Notes: a model not told the origin generated them from the sequence alone. 64,000 nt of DNA from Phaeodactylum tricornutum CCAP 1055/1 (GCF_000150955.2 NC_011681.1:419501-483500), one strand, 5' to 3'; counted from the first letter of the stretch, positions 32,925 to 43,040 are shown. A program made the numbers and translations.

Positions 32925-33249
32925 CGTGAATGTACTGTGCAACGTAAAAAGACTTCCGAAATCAGATTTGTGTTGCCCGGTGCAAATCTGATATATCACA
33001 GTAGATTTTCCTTCGAAAATCAAGGGCGCCACATCTAACTATGAGCTGTCTTTGGTTCAACAGCGACCGAACTGGAACAATGGTTGGAATCACAAATCAA
33101 GAAGGTACCGACGAGGTCATATTATGTTCCTAAGGAAAAGTTGCTACAGATAGGAAATGGTCGTTTGCAGTTGATGCGAATCTAGTCGATTCTTGACGAT
33201 TAGCAGTGCTTCAGACTCGGTATAGGAGCTTTCAATTTTCTCCTTTAAC

Positions 33250-34332
33250 CTACCTAGTTTCTTTTTCTTCTAGCTCAAACTGAGGAACAGATTGGAAAGA
33301 AACGGCAATACCCGAAGGATCAAATAGTGTCGGCATGGTATCAGCAGAATCGGATTCTTCCGATGGCGTGTATACGAGATTCAAAGACTGCACAACAGGG
33401 TTGGCTTGAAGACGTTTTTTCTTCGACGGGAGCAGGAGTAATCCCATACAGTTAGCGGAAGGCGCCATGTAAACCGATTTTGATGGTTGTGCTGGCTCAA
33501 ACGGTCCCGTTCCCTTCGAGGGTCGTGCATACGGATACTCTTGCTTTTGGAATCCCAGCTTTTCGTAGAAGGCCTGACTGGCCTTAACGTCTATGCAATT
33601 GATTGCCACAAACATTATTGGGTCCGGGGTGATCCCTACAATCCCTCGCATTGGTAGTCCCGATGGTGAAACCACGTTGACAAAACCGTAAGCGTCAATG
33701 ATGTTGCCACCGTGCTTAACCATTTGCGAAATTCGGTAGCCTGGAACAGCAACTTGCAGAAAAGCAAAATTTTCGCCTGGCGCTTTCTCTCCCGTCCGAT
33801 ACAAGGGAACCGTCGCCTTGGCGTCATATACGAGACGAACGGAAGCATGGCCTCCGTAAGTGTTGAAGGACGACACTGGAAGGGTGAAGTCGTCTGGTAT
33901 TCGCAGCTGTTCAGGACCGTAGCCTAACCATGTTTCTTCGATTGATCCTTGAACACGCCGTCGTAAAACTTCGAAATCAAAAGAGTCTTTCAAAAATAAA
34001 ACCATGGCCTCCTGCTGCGACTGATCGGCTACTTTTATAGTAACACCCTGCAAGATTGCATTGGAATCGGCAAACTCAGGTAACGCGCCAACGACAGCTG
34101 TGGCACTGTCTGGAGAACCTGACAACGCAACGCCACCCGATAGTAGTGAAACCGTCTGTAGCAGGAAGTCCCTACGTGAATCTATGTCGCTCTCCTCATG
34201 GGTCGTCCGTAATCCGGCCGAATGGAATCGTCGAGTCGCAGAATTGGAGACTGTCGTTTGGAAAGCGGCGACGCCTAAAGACGGTACAGCTGAGTACAAC
34301 AGACAGAAAAGTGATCGTATCATTACCCTCAA
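33250..34332 (-). CDS. Plastid (probably thylakoid-lumen) glyoxalase-fold (VOC) protein
   Basis: 360 residues, one exon. The N-terminus is a three-part presequence: signal peptide (MIRSLFCLLYSAVPSLG), plastid motif VAAFQTT with Phe at +1, then a twin-arginine motif SRRDFLLQTVSLLSGGVAL, the usual signal for Tat transport into the thylakoid lumen. The mature part shows two paired beta-alpha-beta halves as in the vicinal-oxygen-chelate fold: LQGVTIKVADQSQQEAMVLF..FDFEVLRRR in the first, and MFVAINCIDVKASQAFYEKL with GFQKQEYPYAR in the second, a typical glyoxalase-like phrase. Metal ligands could not be assigned with certainty. Function unknown; lumen location is inferred from the Tat motif. Confidence 0.75.
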   Translation of the reverse strand: MRVMIRSLFCLLYSAVPSLGVAAFQTTVSNSATRRFHSAGLRTTHEESDIDSRRDFLLQTVSLLSGGVALSGSPDSATAVVGALPEFADSNAILQGVTIKVADQSQQEAMVLFLKDSFDFEVLRRRVQGSIEETWLGYGPEQLRIPDDFTLPVSSFNTYGGHASVRLVYDAKATVPLYRTGEKAPGENFAFLQVAVPGYRISQMVKHGGNIIDAYGFVNVVSPSGLPMRGIVGITPDPIMFVAINCIDVKASQAFYEKLGFQKQEYPYARPSKGTGPFEPAQPSKSVYMAPSANCMGLLLLPSKKKRLQANPVVQSLNLVYTPSEESDSADTMPTLFDPSGIAVSFQSVPQFELEEKETR

Positions 34333-34669
34333 TTGCGTACGTGTTTAATACGATCTTTACTTCCTCACTTTCTCGAAAATGAACCGTCTAAAGACTTCAA
34401 TCACGGGTAAATTTCGCTGCAGTATCGTAACATCGGATTTGACTGATCTAACTGGAAATCAAAAGATCCAATGGCTGAGGTATGACGTCAGTTTTCACTG
34501 TCAGCTTGATTTGCCGACCAAACTGCCAATGGCCTTTCTTGATTGGCGAGACCTAGCTCAACAAGCTACGGCAATCGTTGTCCAAATTTGATTGAGGCAA
34601 TCTGACGATAGATTGTAATACGCACGTGACAATATATTAGATTAGCGTCTTGTCCCAATAAACTATGCG
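34333..34669. other. Intergenic region
   Basis: 337 bases between two same-strand plastid genes. A 70-codon plus frame (34379-34591) has no family pattern and was not called. It probably holds the promoter of the glyoxalase-like gene. Confidence 0.3.
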
Positions 34670-35746
34670 TCATATAGCAAGGTCACCAAGGTGTCGCTTT
34701 TCGTTCATCCGGATTACGGCTGTCTTGGGGATCGACAACGTAAACTCCAATGGTGCTAGCGAGAGGGGGCCTCCTAGTAACTCGCTCCTAGATGCCAGGT
34801 TTATGGCTTGCTTGGTGCTTAAATCGAGCACATTGACGCAACAGTTTTTTTGTTCCAACATCGCTACTTGCGCCAAAGGAATATTTTGGGCCGTGGCCAA
34901 CAGTATTTTGAGGAAGGTTGAATGCGCTATGGCTGCAACACATCGATTTGAAGCGTTGGACGCACTCTTGGCGAGGTCCTGTAACGATTTTTCGATTCGT
35001 GCCAGTACCTCCCCTCCCGTTTCGCCGCCTTCCCCCATGCTGAGGTCTAGCTCTCCTACGGACCAGCCAGCATAGGTAGCCATCATCTTCGCCCGGTAAG
35101 GCTCGACTGATTCGCCTTCAGCAGCGCTTCCAAAATCGATTTCGTTCAAGCTGTCTAATTGACGGAGGGTCGGCGACGAGACGGATGGATTGCTGGAAAA
35201 CTGCAAAGCCGCGATTTGGGCCGTTTGGCGGGCGCGAATCAAGGGCGAATGAAAAACGATCGTAGGGACAACCGGAAGCGCAAAAGATAGTGCTTTCCCC
35301 AGTCTCCGAGCCTGTTCTTGCCCTGTTTCGTTTATGGAAGGATCAAGTCGTGATCCTTGAATTAGCTTGAGGCGATTGTTTTCCGTTTGGCCATGTCGAC
35401 AAAGAAAAATACGTACATTGTCGTCAGCTAAAGGAGGAAGATCCGACAAGGAATTGAAGAAGACAGCTTCCTTCTTTTCTATAGCATTAGCTTCCAGGGA
35501 TGAATATACTGGAAAGTAAGCCAAGGAAGATGCTGCGGAGGCCAACATTTCCCGACGACTCTTTTGCGACGAATATTCATTGTCAGCTTCGGGCTTATCT
35601 GCAAGGATTTCTTCACTTGGAAGCGTTCCGCGTAGGAGTGTCTGCTTGCATGTGGAGGTTGGACATATAGTGATGAATGCCTGGCAATATGGAAGTCCTA
35701 TCAGCGCAAAGAGGAGCGCTCCATTTTTCGCAATCAGCGACGGCAT
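34670..35746 (-). CDS. Plastid (probably thylakoid-lumen) histidine phosphatase, phosphoglycerate-mutase family
   Basis: 358 residues from the Met at 35746; the frame opens 62 codons earlier, but this Met starts a clear signal peptide (MPSLIAKNGALLFALIGLPY) ending at CQAFITIC, an ASAF-type plastid site. A twin-arginine motif follows (SRREMLASAASSLAYF), suggesting Tat import into the lumen. The catalytic domain has the family signature FLCRHGQTENN with the phosphorylated His, HSPLIRARQTAQIA with the phosphate-binding Arg, an acid helix LNEIDFGSAAEGE, and a late IAHSTFLKILL with the second His. The family covers phosphoglycerate mutases and broad phosphatases; a lumen location argues against glycolysis. 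Substrate unknown. Downstream of it lies the similarly targeted VOC protein. Confidence 0.85.
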   Translation of the reverse strand: MPSLIAKNGALLFALIGLPYCQAFITICPTSTCKQTLLRGTLPSEEILADKPEADNEYSSQKSRREMLASAASSLAYFPVYSSLEANAIEKKEAVFFNSLSDLPPLADDNVRIFLCRHGQTENNRLKLIQGSRLDPSINETGQEQARRLGKALSFALPVVPTIVFHSPLIRARQTAQIAALQFSSNPSVSSPTLRQLDSLNEIDFGSAAEGESVEPYRAKMMATYAGWSVGELDLSMGEGGETGGEVLARIEKSLQDLAKSASNASNRCVAAIAHSTFLKILLATAQNIPLAQVAMLEQKNCCVNVLDLSTKQAINLASRSELLGGPLSLAPLEFTLSIPKTAVIRMNEKRHLGDLAI

Positions 35747-36037
35747 TTTGACGAGTACACCTCTACAAAAATGAGACAAGCCGGTCGTTCGTTTCATTGT
35801 CACATATTTCGTTCTAGCAGTATCACATACGCAGTCACTTTCTGAGAATTTTGTCGCTTCTTTATGTACAAAGTTTCGTCGATATCGCACGGATGTCCAA
35901 TGTGCATCAAGCCAAACGGAGGACAACAGCATTTTACATCACTGTCGATTGTACTTGTCGTCGCACGTTTCATCGCAACGGGCTGGACTGCCTATCCTAA
36001 TCATCACAAAGATCCGATCCAATTCGATCTACCAACA
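35747..36037. promoter_or_regulatory. Shared head-to-head promoter region
   Basis: About 290 bases between the histidine phosphatase and USP39 starts. Frames of both genes extend into it but without conserved content. No clear core motif was identified. Confidence 0.3.
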
Positions 36038-37799
36038 ATGGACGAAAATCGCAAGCGCAAGGCTTCGGAAGATATTGAGGAAGGGATTGTTTGTCCATAT
36101 TTGGACACGATTCAGCGATCGTTGTTAGATTTCGATTTCGAGCCGGCATGCAGTATTTCAATGCAAACAGGCCCACACATTTATGGTTGTCTCGTTTGCG
36201 GCAAGTACTTTCGCGGACGTGGAATCCAGACACCAGCTTACACACATTCAGTAGAAGAATCGCACTTTGTGTTTGTGCATTTGACTAACGGGACATTTCA
36301 CTGTCTGCCGGATGATTACGAAATTAAAGATACGTCACTAGTCGATATTCAAGATGCATTGCATCCGAAGTTTTCCCCGAGCGAAATTCGAACAATCGAC
36401 ACCCACACAGAGCTCAGTCGGGACCTCTTTGGACGACGGTACCTGCCAGGCTTTGTTGGCTTGAATAACCTTCACAAAACTGACTGCGTGAATGCCGCCG
36501 TACAGGCACTGGCACATGTCCAGCCATTGCGTGATTTCTTTCTATCGAAAAGCCATAACGAGTCACTCCTGTCGTCGAAAAAATCCCAAGCGTCGAACCG
36601 ACTTGCTCATCACGTGGCACAATGTTTCGGAGAGCTTGTGCGTAAAATTTGGAGTTCTAAGCGTTTTAAATCGACGGTCGACCCCCACATGCTGATCCAA
36701 GCAATTGCCACTGCCTCGAAAAAACGCTTCAAAGTCGGTGTACAGGCCGAAGCGGGGGAACTTGTGGCGTGGTTGCTGCATCGGTTGCATGTCGGGACAG
36801 GTGGAGGTCGTAAGGCTGGTAGTAGTATTGTGCACAAAACATTTCAAGGGAAAGTACGAGTCACGACAAGAGAAGCAAAGCGGAAAAGGTTGGAAGCGAA
36901 AGCTGAAGAAGACGACCGATGGGGAAGCGAGGATGAAGGCGCGACTGAGCAGGAAGGTCTCAAAATGAATGATCAAGAAGTGTTAGTAGAAATTGAAGAA
37001 ACCGCCACCGATACACACTTTCTACAGCTCACTTTAGACATACCGGAAAAGCCACTATTTCGCGACGAAGACGGTGGTTTGGTCATTCCACAAGAACCGC
37101 TGGTGTCTGTTCTGAAAAAATTTGATGGTGTTACTTTTTCAGATGCCCTCAACCGCAGCGGCGTGGCCCAACGGAAGCGCTACCAACTCCTAAAACTACC
37201 GGACTACTTAATCTTACACTTGGCTCGCTTCAAAGACAATCGGTATACAAAAGAAAAAAACCCTTCAATTGTCATGTTTCCGGTAAAGAACCTTGATCTT
37301 GGCGAGTACGTGCACAAGGAAAAACAAAGTCTACCAACTGAGGAGCAAATTCGAGGAATGACTGTACGTCAGGTGTGCGTTTTCGTATGATTTCGCTGCT
37401 ATTTTTCAAATCGTTGTCTGAATAGTGTTTTCGTGATGTCAACAGGTAAAGGAGCTAATGGCACTGCTTGCGAAACACGACCGCACCGCTTTAGGAGTAT
37501 CTATGCTAGAGAAGAAGGAGCTCGTTGACGCAACCGTGGATTTTTTTTTGAAGAGTTTGCCCGACTTGCTCTCTGAGAAGTACGATTTGGTTGCGAATAT
37601 AACGCACGAGAGTCCTGCTGACGTTGGTCGCGAAGGTCAACACGACCCATTGCAGGACGGCCACTACAAGTGCCATGTGCAGCATCAAGCCACGCGACAG
37701 TGGTATGAAATTCAAGACTTGCACGTTCAAGAGATTATGCCGCAGCAAATTGGACTTTCCGAATGCTATCTTCTGATCTTTCGAAAGTCAGGATTGTAA
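36038..37799 (+). CDS. USP39: USP39/SAD1, spliceosomal ubiquitin-protease-like factor (pseudoenzyme)
   Basis: Two exons, 36038-37372 and 37446-37799, encode 562 residues (human USP39 565). The 73-nt intron (37373-37445, GTGTGC to TCAACAG) joins ..GMTVRQ to VKELMALL.. in phase 0. The Met at 36038 (MDENRKRKASED) starts the conserved part; the frame is open further up without similarity. USP39/Sad1 is needed for tri-snRNP assembly in splicing. Domains: ZnF-UBP finger at about 20-110 (CPYLDTIQ.., CLVCGKYFRG, then the His pairs THSVEESH and H), then a USP fold from about 140: FVGLNNLHKTDCVNAAVQAL. Here the catalytic Cys position is Asp, as in USP39 of other species. LPDYLILHLARFKDNRY and WYEIQDLHVQEIMPQ match the USP core. 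Confidence 0.93.
37373..37445 (+). other. Intron of USP39
   Basis: 73-nt intron, GTGTGC donor and GTCAACAG acceptor, phase 0; retaining it would stop the protein within a few codons. Confidence 0.85.
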
Positions 37800-37829
37800 G
37801 TAAATACTAGATTTCAAAACTACCAACCT

Positions 37830-38801
37830 TCAATGAACTTTAGAGACGTAGTCTTTGTCGGGTCCTGAAAGAGCCGGTGGAACAGCCAAGAACAGTCCAT
37901 AAATATCCATGTTCTTACGAACAAATGCTGGATCCAACTCCTGCGCTCGACACCATTTCAATGCGGCTTGTTCCATACGCTCTCGTCTCTGCAATGCCGT
38001 GTCCGATTGAGAAGGCAAGTCGCTGTCTTCGTTTTCGTCTTCTTCGTCCGTCGACCGTCCCCACGGGAGTGACGACGGAAAGAATGCACGATCTCGTTGC
38101 GTATTGGGATCCTCCAAAAGTCGCAGCATGGCGTCGACCGGTGGAAGCGTCCAATCTTCAAAGGAGCTTTGGCCGTCGGCTTCAAGTCTCCGGCATCGGT
38201 CTACGTGCAGTCTAGCCAAAGGCATCATATTTTCGGTAATCATCTCTTCCAAAGCCGTTCCCATTGCTTCCATTGCAGATTGATCAAATATTTCTGTCAA
38301 GTGTTGTAAGGAGTTATCCTCTTCGATTATCTCGAGTGCTTTCTTGTGGATCCAATGGTTTAGCATACTTGGCGGAAGAGGGACATTCGGTAGATCCGCC
38401 GTGAGGTTCGGTTCTTCTTCCGCAGTCGTCTGAGTCACGTGAGTGGCCCAACCAACTGCCTCATTCAATTCCGCCTCCGTCATATTCTTTTGCAAAGGAG
38501 TTGTCCCAGCCCACGACGAAGCTGCCAACTGATCCCAAGACATTTGTGGGAGACGATTTTGCGTGGTATCATCAGACCGCTCCTTTCCAGTTCTCGTTTT
38601 GCGTCGCTTCCTGGGACGGGCACTTTTTGTAGGTACGGTACGTGTACGGGCGGACTCAGCTTGGGTATCATCCCGATTGTGCGTAGGATCGGGAACGGAG
38701 ACGGCAGCGTCATTTTCGTGGACGGTCTCGACCACAAATTCGGTGCGCGGCGACGATGCCGTTCCTGATGCCAATCTCTCGCCTTTTTTCTCTCCCGACA
38801 T
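37830..38801 (-). CDS. Unknown basic/acidic, probably nuclear protein
   Basis: 323 residues, one exon, no recognised family. The first 90 residues are disordered and contain an NLS-like run (KSARPRKRRKTRTGK). The middle, about 90-210, is helical with MSWDQLAASSWAG, ALEIIEEDNSLQHLTEIFDQ and ALEEMITENMMPLARLHVDR. An acidic stretch follows (STDEEDENEDSDLPS), then a short helix and a hydrophobic end (DIYGLFLAVPP). This looks like a subunit of a nuclear complex, for example of transcription machinery, but that is only a guess from composition. It is tail-to-tail with USP39, 30 bases apart, and head-to-head with the next gene across 520 bases. Confidence 0.65.
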   Translation of the reverse strand: MSGEKKGERLASGTASSPRTEFVVETVHENDAAVSVPDPTHNRDDTQAESARTRTVPTKSARPRKRRKTRTGKERSDDTTQNRLPQMSWDQLAASSWAGTTPLQKNMTEAELNEAVGWATHVTQTTAEEEPNLTADLPNVPLPPSMLNHWIHKKALEIIEEDNSLQHLTEIFDQSAMEAMGTALEEMITENMMPLARLHVDRCRRLEADGQSSFEDWTLPPVDAMLRLLEDPNTQRDRAFFPSSLPWGRSTDEEDENEDSDLPSQSDTALQRRERMEQAALKWCRAQELDPAFVRKNMDIYGLFLAVPPALSGPDKDYVSKVH

Positions 38802-39319
38802 TTGCCGAGTCTCGCTTCATTCGTTGATTAGACAACGGAAGTATGACGCGAGCGTAGAATCGTTGTTGATTGCGTCTAGTCAGGCTCTTCCAAATTCGTT
38901 TCGTCGGTCGCGGCTCGGGTTTTTGGCCAAGCATTTTCCGGTTTGACTGGGACATCCCAGAGTCAAGGGATTGACTGTTGTCAAGATATAAGTGAATATG
39001 GTTATATACCGTAAATGTGACGAGGTCAAATGACGTGATTTTGGGATAGCGCTCCGTGGTTCAATCCCATGGCACGTTAACTTTGACAGACTGCGACTGT
39101 GCATAACTACTAGCTGGGTATGCGTACGGTAGTACATAAGTAGTCCCTGTTCTAGAATGGTCGCTGTGCAGAAACCTTACCAGATACGATTTCCGAAAAG
39201 GCGGGTATACACATACTAGGGGAGGGTTCACACATTTTGGCGGGCTTCGGTACAATTTAGAGTGAGGCTCCAATCCGAGAAAAGCGGATCTTGATTGCAA
39301 TGCGTCCATCGAAACAAAG
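38802..39319. promoter_or_regulatory. Divergent intergenic region
   Basis: 518 bases between divergent genes. TTGACTGTTGT at 38971-38981 and the phrase TTTGACAGACTGCGACTGTG near 39083 resemble the recurrent motif. Minus frames here look accidental. Confidence 0.3.
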
Positions 39320-40096
39320 TTGACCACCATTTCAATGCCAATTTCGCCGTTTCCTACCATGTCGATCGAACATTTTCCTTGTAGTCCCTTATCTCATTCT
39401 TTCCTGAATAAGGTCAACTGCATTCGTAACGCTCGGACTGCGGCTGACGTCGAACACGCGTGTTTCGTCTTTAACAAAGACATGTTTGCGTTGCAGGAAA
39501 ATGACGAACGTTGCGAAGATGCGGTCCCACTTATTCAGGAACTTTTGGAATTCGGAACAGCTCAGACTTTGTGTGACAAATTCCGTCTGGCGAACGACAG
39601 CCCCCAGCTGACCGAACTCGTCACGGCCATCATGATGCTGTTGAAAGGCACGCACGGGAACGGTACGGAACACCGGTCGTTGCCTCCAGACCTCCGTAGC
39701 TGCCAAGCTGTCGAAACAGTACTGCATACCATCCAACTTTTTCCGGACGAGCACGATTTACAAGCCTATAGTGTCCATACGCTTTATCTGCTACTCAAAA
39801 CGAGTAGAGATGACGGATATCACGATTTGGAGCGATCCGCTCGATCCATTGGAGCAGTAGTCTTGGGAGTCATGGAACGTTTCGAGTCTTCCCCTTTCTT
39901 CTTTGTCCAATCGACCTTGATTTTAGAGCTGATACTTGCCAACATGAACAAGAACACTTCACAACAATTCCGCAAAAAGGCCCTTGCCCGCATTCAAGTT
40001 GGGTTGGACGTCGTCCCCGAAGCCCTCGATACGGCAAGGGCTGTTCTCAATATGCTGGCGCCGAGTACTGGGAAATCAATAACCGCATTTATTTAA
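39320..40096 (+). CDS. Unknown helical-repeat protein
   Basis: 258 residues in one exon; the start may be the first Met or the internal MSIEHF at 39359, as nothing distinguishes them. The protein is almost wholly alpha-helical, with repeated Leu-rich helices such as VPLIQELLEFGTAQTLC, LTELVTAIMMLLKG, VETVLHTIQLFPDEHDLQAY and LILELILANMNK, which suggests an armadillo- or HEAT-like superhelix. No catalytic motif or targeting signal is visible. Such folds usually bind other proteins. No family name can be given. Confidence 0.65.
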   Translation: MTTISMPISPFPTMSIEHFPCSPLSHSFLNKVNCIRNARTAADVEHACFVFNKDMFALQENDERCEDAVPLIQELLEFGTAQTLCDKFRLANDSPQLTELVTAIMMLLKGTHGNGTEHRSLPPDLRSCQAVETVLHTIQLFPDEHDLQAYSVHTLYLLLKTSRDDGYHDLERSARSIGAVVLGVMERFESSPFFFVQSTLILELILANMNKNTSQQFRKKALARIQVGLDVVPEALDTARAVLNMLAPSTGKSITAFI

Positions 40097-40234
40097 TTGT
40101 AAGTAGGAGAAAGTAATTACACTTTGTGGGAGTGCTGCATCTATAGTTTTTTCTGTGCACTTCCTTTTCCTTCCAAAGCATTGAGCGGAGGGTTATATTG
40201 AGAAAGCCATCTGCTAGTACCTTCTGTTACAGCT

Positions 40235-41782
40235 CTAGGTACGACGGAAGCTAATTGTGCCACCTGCTTTCGACACGGAACAGTCGAACCTTGAAAATTG
40301 ATATGGTCGCAAACTTCGAAGTTCGTGGCGCTTGTAACCGTCCGCTTGGTGCGGAGCTTTTGGTGTATCCGCTGGACGGATCTGGAACTGTTCGTTTTCT
40401 ATCTCATCTTGTTGGACCAAACCCTCCCACTCTTCGTCTATGGATGAACGAAACCTTGGATTTCCCCAAGTTTCCCAATTGTCGCCACACTGTCCTTCGT
40501 CATATTCACCAATCAAAATATATTCGCCGACATTTCGCGATCGAAACAAGGTTGTCCAATCTTCCGATAGGGGCATCCAGCTGCACAAAACGATGACCTG
40601 TTGTGCCTTATCTGACTGAATCAATTTGTCCAAAGTCTCTTCAACAGACATGCGTTCAACGGGAGCTTTTTCTGACACTCTCCAGCTACCGTCGTCGGTT
40701 GCGATGATTGTAGGGGTTTTCGGGGAAGGAAGCCCGCGTCTCGGCCGTGGAACTACCTTTCTCTGCCTTGCTGGCGTCTTGCGTGACGTGAATTCCTTTT
40801 CGAAGTAGTCGCGTAGATACTTGGCCAGCAGTCCATCACCTGCCCCCACATCTAGGACCAAAGTATCTCCATGGTACTGTTCCGTCCGTTTGCGCAAATA
40901 CGACCCCAAGCCTTCGACGTATTCCTCCGTCCACAGCTGGTAAATATCGGCTTCTTCGCAAAGTGTGTTGAATGGACCACAATTGGCAACATGTCCACCC
41001 GCTAGCTCCAATATTTCCTGTAAACTAAGCGCGGAAAGATCCGCTTCCTGAGAAACGGTGGCAAAGCGCAGTCCGCCACCACGCAGCTCGAGTACCTGAC
41101 CGCCGACTCTTTCTGCGATTTGCTTCATCCTAGCACTGGTGGCAGACGTATCTTTCTGCCCAGTCCAAGATTCCATTTCCAGCACTTTTGTCAAGAGAGA
41201 ACTCTTAGGAAGCGTAGATGGATCAACGACTTCTTGATCGCTGTCCATGGTTAATTTGCCAGAGAGCAACTTTTGAAAACTACGTTGTCGAACTTGCAAT
41301 TGCAGTGTTTTTTGCAGGGAAGGGAACGCGCCCATTACGGCCTGCAGATGATCACCATGTCGAGCCAGCAAATATTCTGCCCGGGCCCATTTCAGAAATC
41401 TGGGATGGAATTGCCAACGTCGAACCTCGCTCCAACGATTGTTGCGGCATAGAACCGGACGGAGGTAGCGTTCCAGCACTTTGACGCGAATTTCTGCATC
41501 TACCAACGGTGTCGCGTCTTCCTCCTCATTTTGGCTGTTGCGACTAAAAATTCTCTCCAACCAGGAGGGTGCCACCTTTCCTAGTAGCGTTGCCTGTTGC
41601 ATTTCCTCACGTGATTCCAAAGAAATGAGCTTTTGAGCGAGAGGAATGAGTAAAAAGTTATCGAGCGTCGGATTGTCATGAACTACACCCCGTCCCAAAG
41701 CATAGCGTGCTCTCAGGCCATTTCGAAGCATCGCAGGCCCCAGAAATTGATTCACTTTTTGGCTGAGCGTCAGAAACACCAT
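40235..41782 (-). CDS. Methyltransferase-like protein of a conserved uncharacterised family
   Basis: 515 residues, one exon. The centre has a SAM-binding pattern: TLVLDVGAGDGLLAKYLRDYF at about 312-332, preceded by IYQLWTEEYVEGLGSYLR. Later comes QVIVLCSWMPLSEDWTTLFR, then YILIGEYDEGQCGDNWETWG. This order (LWTEEYV, VGAGDG, CSWMP.G.DWT, G..CG.NW.TWG) recalls an uncharacterised protein family I know from fungi and algae, with no proven substrate. The N-terminal 200 residues are hydrophilic; the first 30 (MVFLTLSQKV.. RNGLRARYALGRGV) are basic and could be a mitochondrial presequence. Missing: any clear substrate motif. Head-to-head with V-ATPase subunit D. Confidence 0.7.
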   Translation of the reverse strand: MVFLTLSQKVNQFLGPAMLRNGLRARYALGRGVVHDNPTLDNFLLIPLAQKLISLESREEMQQATLLGKVAPSWLERIFSRNSQNEEEDATPLVDAEIRVKVLERYLRPVLCRNNRWSEVRRWQFHPRFLKWARAEYLLARHGDHLQAVMGAFPSLQKTLQLQVRQRSFQKLLSGKLTMDSDQEVVDPSTLPKSSLLTKVLEMESWTGQKDTSATSARMKQIAERVGGQVLELRGGGLRFATVSQEADLSALSLQEILELAGGHVANCGPFNTLCEEADIYQLWTEEYVEGLGSYLRKRTEQYHGDTLVLDVGAGDGLLAKYLRDYFEKEFTSRKTPARQRKVVPRPRRGLPSPKTPTIIATDDGSWRVSEKAPVERMSVEETLDKLIQSDKAQQVIVLCSWMPLSEDWTTLFRSRNVGEYILIGEYDEGQCGDNWETWGNPRFRSSIDEEWEGLVQQDEIENEQFQIRPADTPKAPHQADGYKRHELRSLRPYQFSRFDCSVSKAGGTISFRRT

Positions 41783-42176
41783 GATGGTGGTCGTATAGAG
41801 ACGGTAAAATGGGCGGTTGGCAGAAGGCCATTGTCGCGGTCAATTTGTGATTTGTGTTTTTGTAAAGGGAAAGATTTGGATTCGGGTTTCCTAGAATCGG
41901 AGCCGGACTCGAGAAGTCGTGACTGCTTACAGCCAATCAAAGCTTCATATGAACGATATCTACTTCAGTGCATGCAGAGCCTTTGTTAATTGACTGTGAA
42001 CACCTCCGGTTGGCGAGATATTTATGTCGTACGCGACGTTAAGCGAGGCCTTGGTTCCGCAATGGCGAGATCCACGAAGCGGCAGTTGCGGAATGCTCAC
42101 AATCGATCAGAAACAGTGCTCTATTGTACTCTCTCAGTGAATAGGCGCGACTCTCGTAGCAACGAAGAAATCGACC
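41783..42176. promoter_or_regulatory. Shared promoter with the recurrent motif
   Basis: 394 bases between the methyltransferase-like gene and V-ATPase D. TTGACTGTGAA at 41990-42000, 177 bases before the V-ATPase start, is the fullest match to the recurrent motif and is identical to the copy at 22845-22855. Confidence 0.4.
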
Positions 42177-43040
42177 ATGTCGGAAGTTCCACCCACTCGC
42201 ATGAATCAGCAGATCTTTAAAGCTAAGAAAAAGGCTGCGGAAGGAGGACACAAATTGCTTAAGAAGAAGGCGGACGCTTTAAAGGTTGGTATTTTGCCCC
42301 TCGTAAAATCCTTGACGCACACATTCCGAGGTATCACGATGCTGCTATTTCTCACTCCCGTCTCTCTCGTTTTTCATTAGGTCAAATTCCGGGACTATGC
42401 GAAAAGTATTGCGGAAACAAAGTCCAGTATGGCTACGGATGCTGCGTCTGCTTTTTTCAGCATGACGCAGGCCGAGTACGCTGCCGGTAACTTTAAGCGC
42501 AAGGTGGCCGAGGGCGGCATGACGGCGCGTGTCCGCGTCGGTGCTGGTGTCGACAATGTTGCAGGTGTCAAGCTACCAGTCTTTACTAAGTACGAAACGG
42601 GTGCGACCGCTGAAAATCAGTCCCTAGGTCTTGTCGGCGGGGGAAAGAAAATTTTGGCAGTCCGTGAAAAGTTCACGGTTGTACTTGAAATGCTTATCAA
42701 GTTGGCGTCTCTCCAAACGTCATTTCAGACGCTGGATGAAGCGTTGAAAGTTACGAATCGTCGTGTCAACGCCCTTGAGAATGTGACAATTCCCAGGATT
42801 GAAGGTGTTCTCGACTACATCTCTCGTGAATTGGACGAATTGGAACGTGAGGACTTTACACGTCTAAAGCTGGTACAGGGTAAGAAACAAGAGGAAGCGA
42901 AGGAGGAGGAAAAAGCCAAGGCCATAGCAGCAAAGTTGGCGGCAGAAAGCGGCAAACCTGTCCTTGCGCGTGGGAAGGAAAACGACGAGGACATTACAGC
43001 GCAATACGATGCCGATGACGACGCTGATGTCGTGTTTTAG
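42177..43040 (+). CDS. ATP6V1D: V-type proton ATPase subunit D
   Basis: Two exons, 42177-42284 and 42381-43040, encode 255 residues. The 96-nt intron (42285-42380, GTTGGT to TTCATTAG) joins ..KKKADALK to VKFRDYAK.. in phase 0. Subunit D is the central rotor shaft of V1, coupling ATP hydrolysis to proton pumping into vacuoles and other compartments. Signatures: RMNQQIFKAKKKAAEGGHKLLKKKAD opens the long helical coiled coil (family form: L..A..G..LLK.K.D.L), then SMTQAEYAAG, ENVTIPRIEGVLDYISRELDELEREDF, the conserved C-terminal helix with RVNALE. The end is acidic. Length matches yeast Vma8 (256). The start is the only Met before the conserved helix. Confidence 0.95.
42285..42380 (+). other. Intron of V-ATPase subunit D
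   Basis: 96-nt intron with GTTGGT donor and a pyrimidine-rich TTTTTCATTAG acceptor, phase 0. Confidence 0.85.

Noticed and set aside
34379-34591. 70-codon plus frame between two plastid genes
   Set aside because: No domain, no signal, and length expected by chance.
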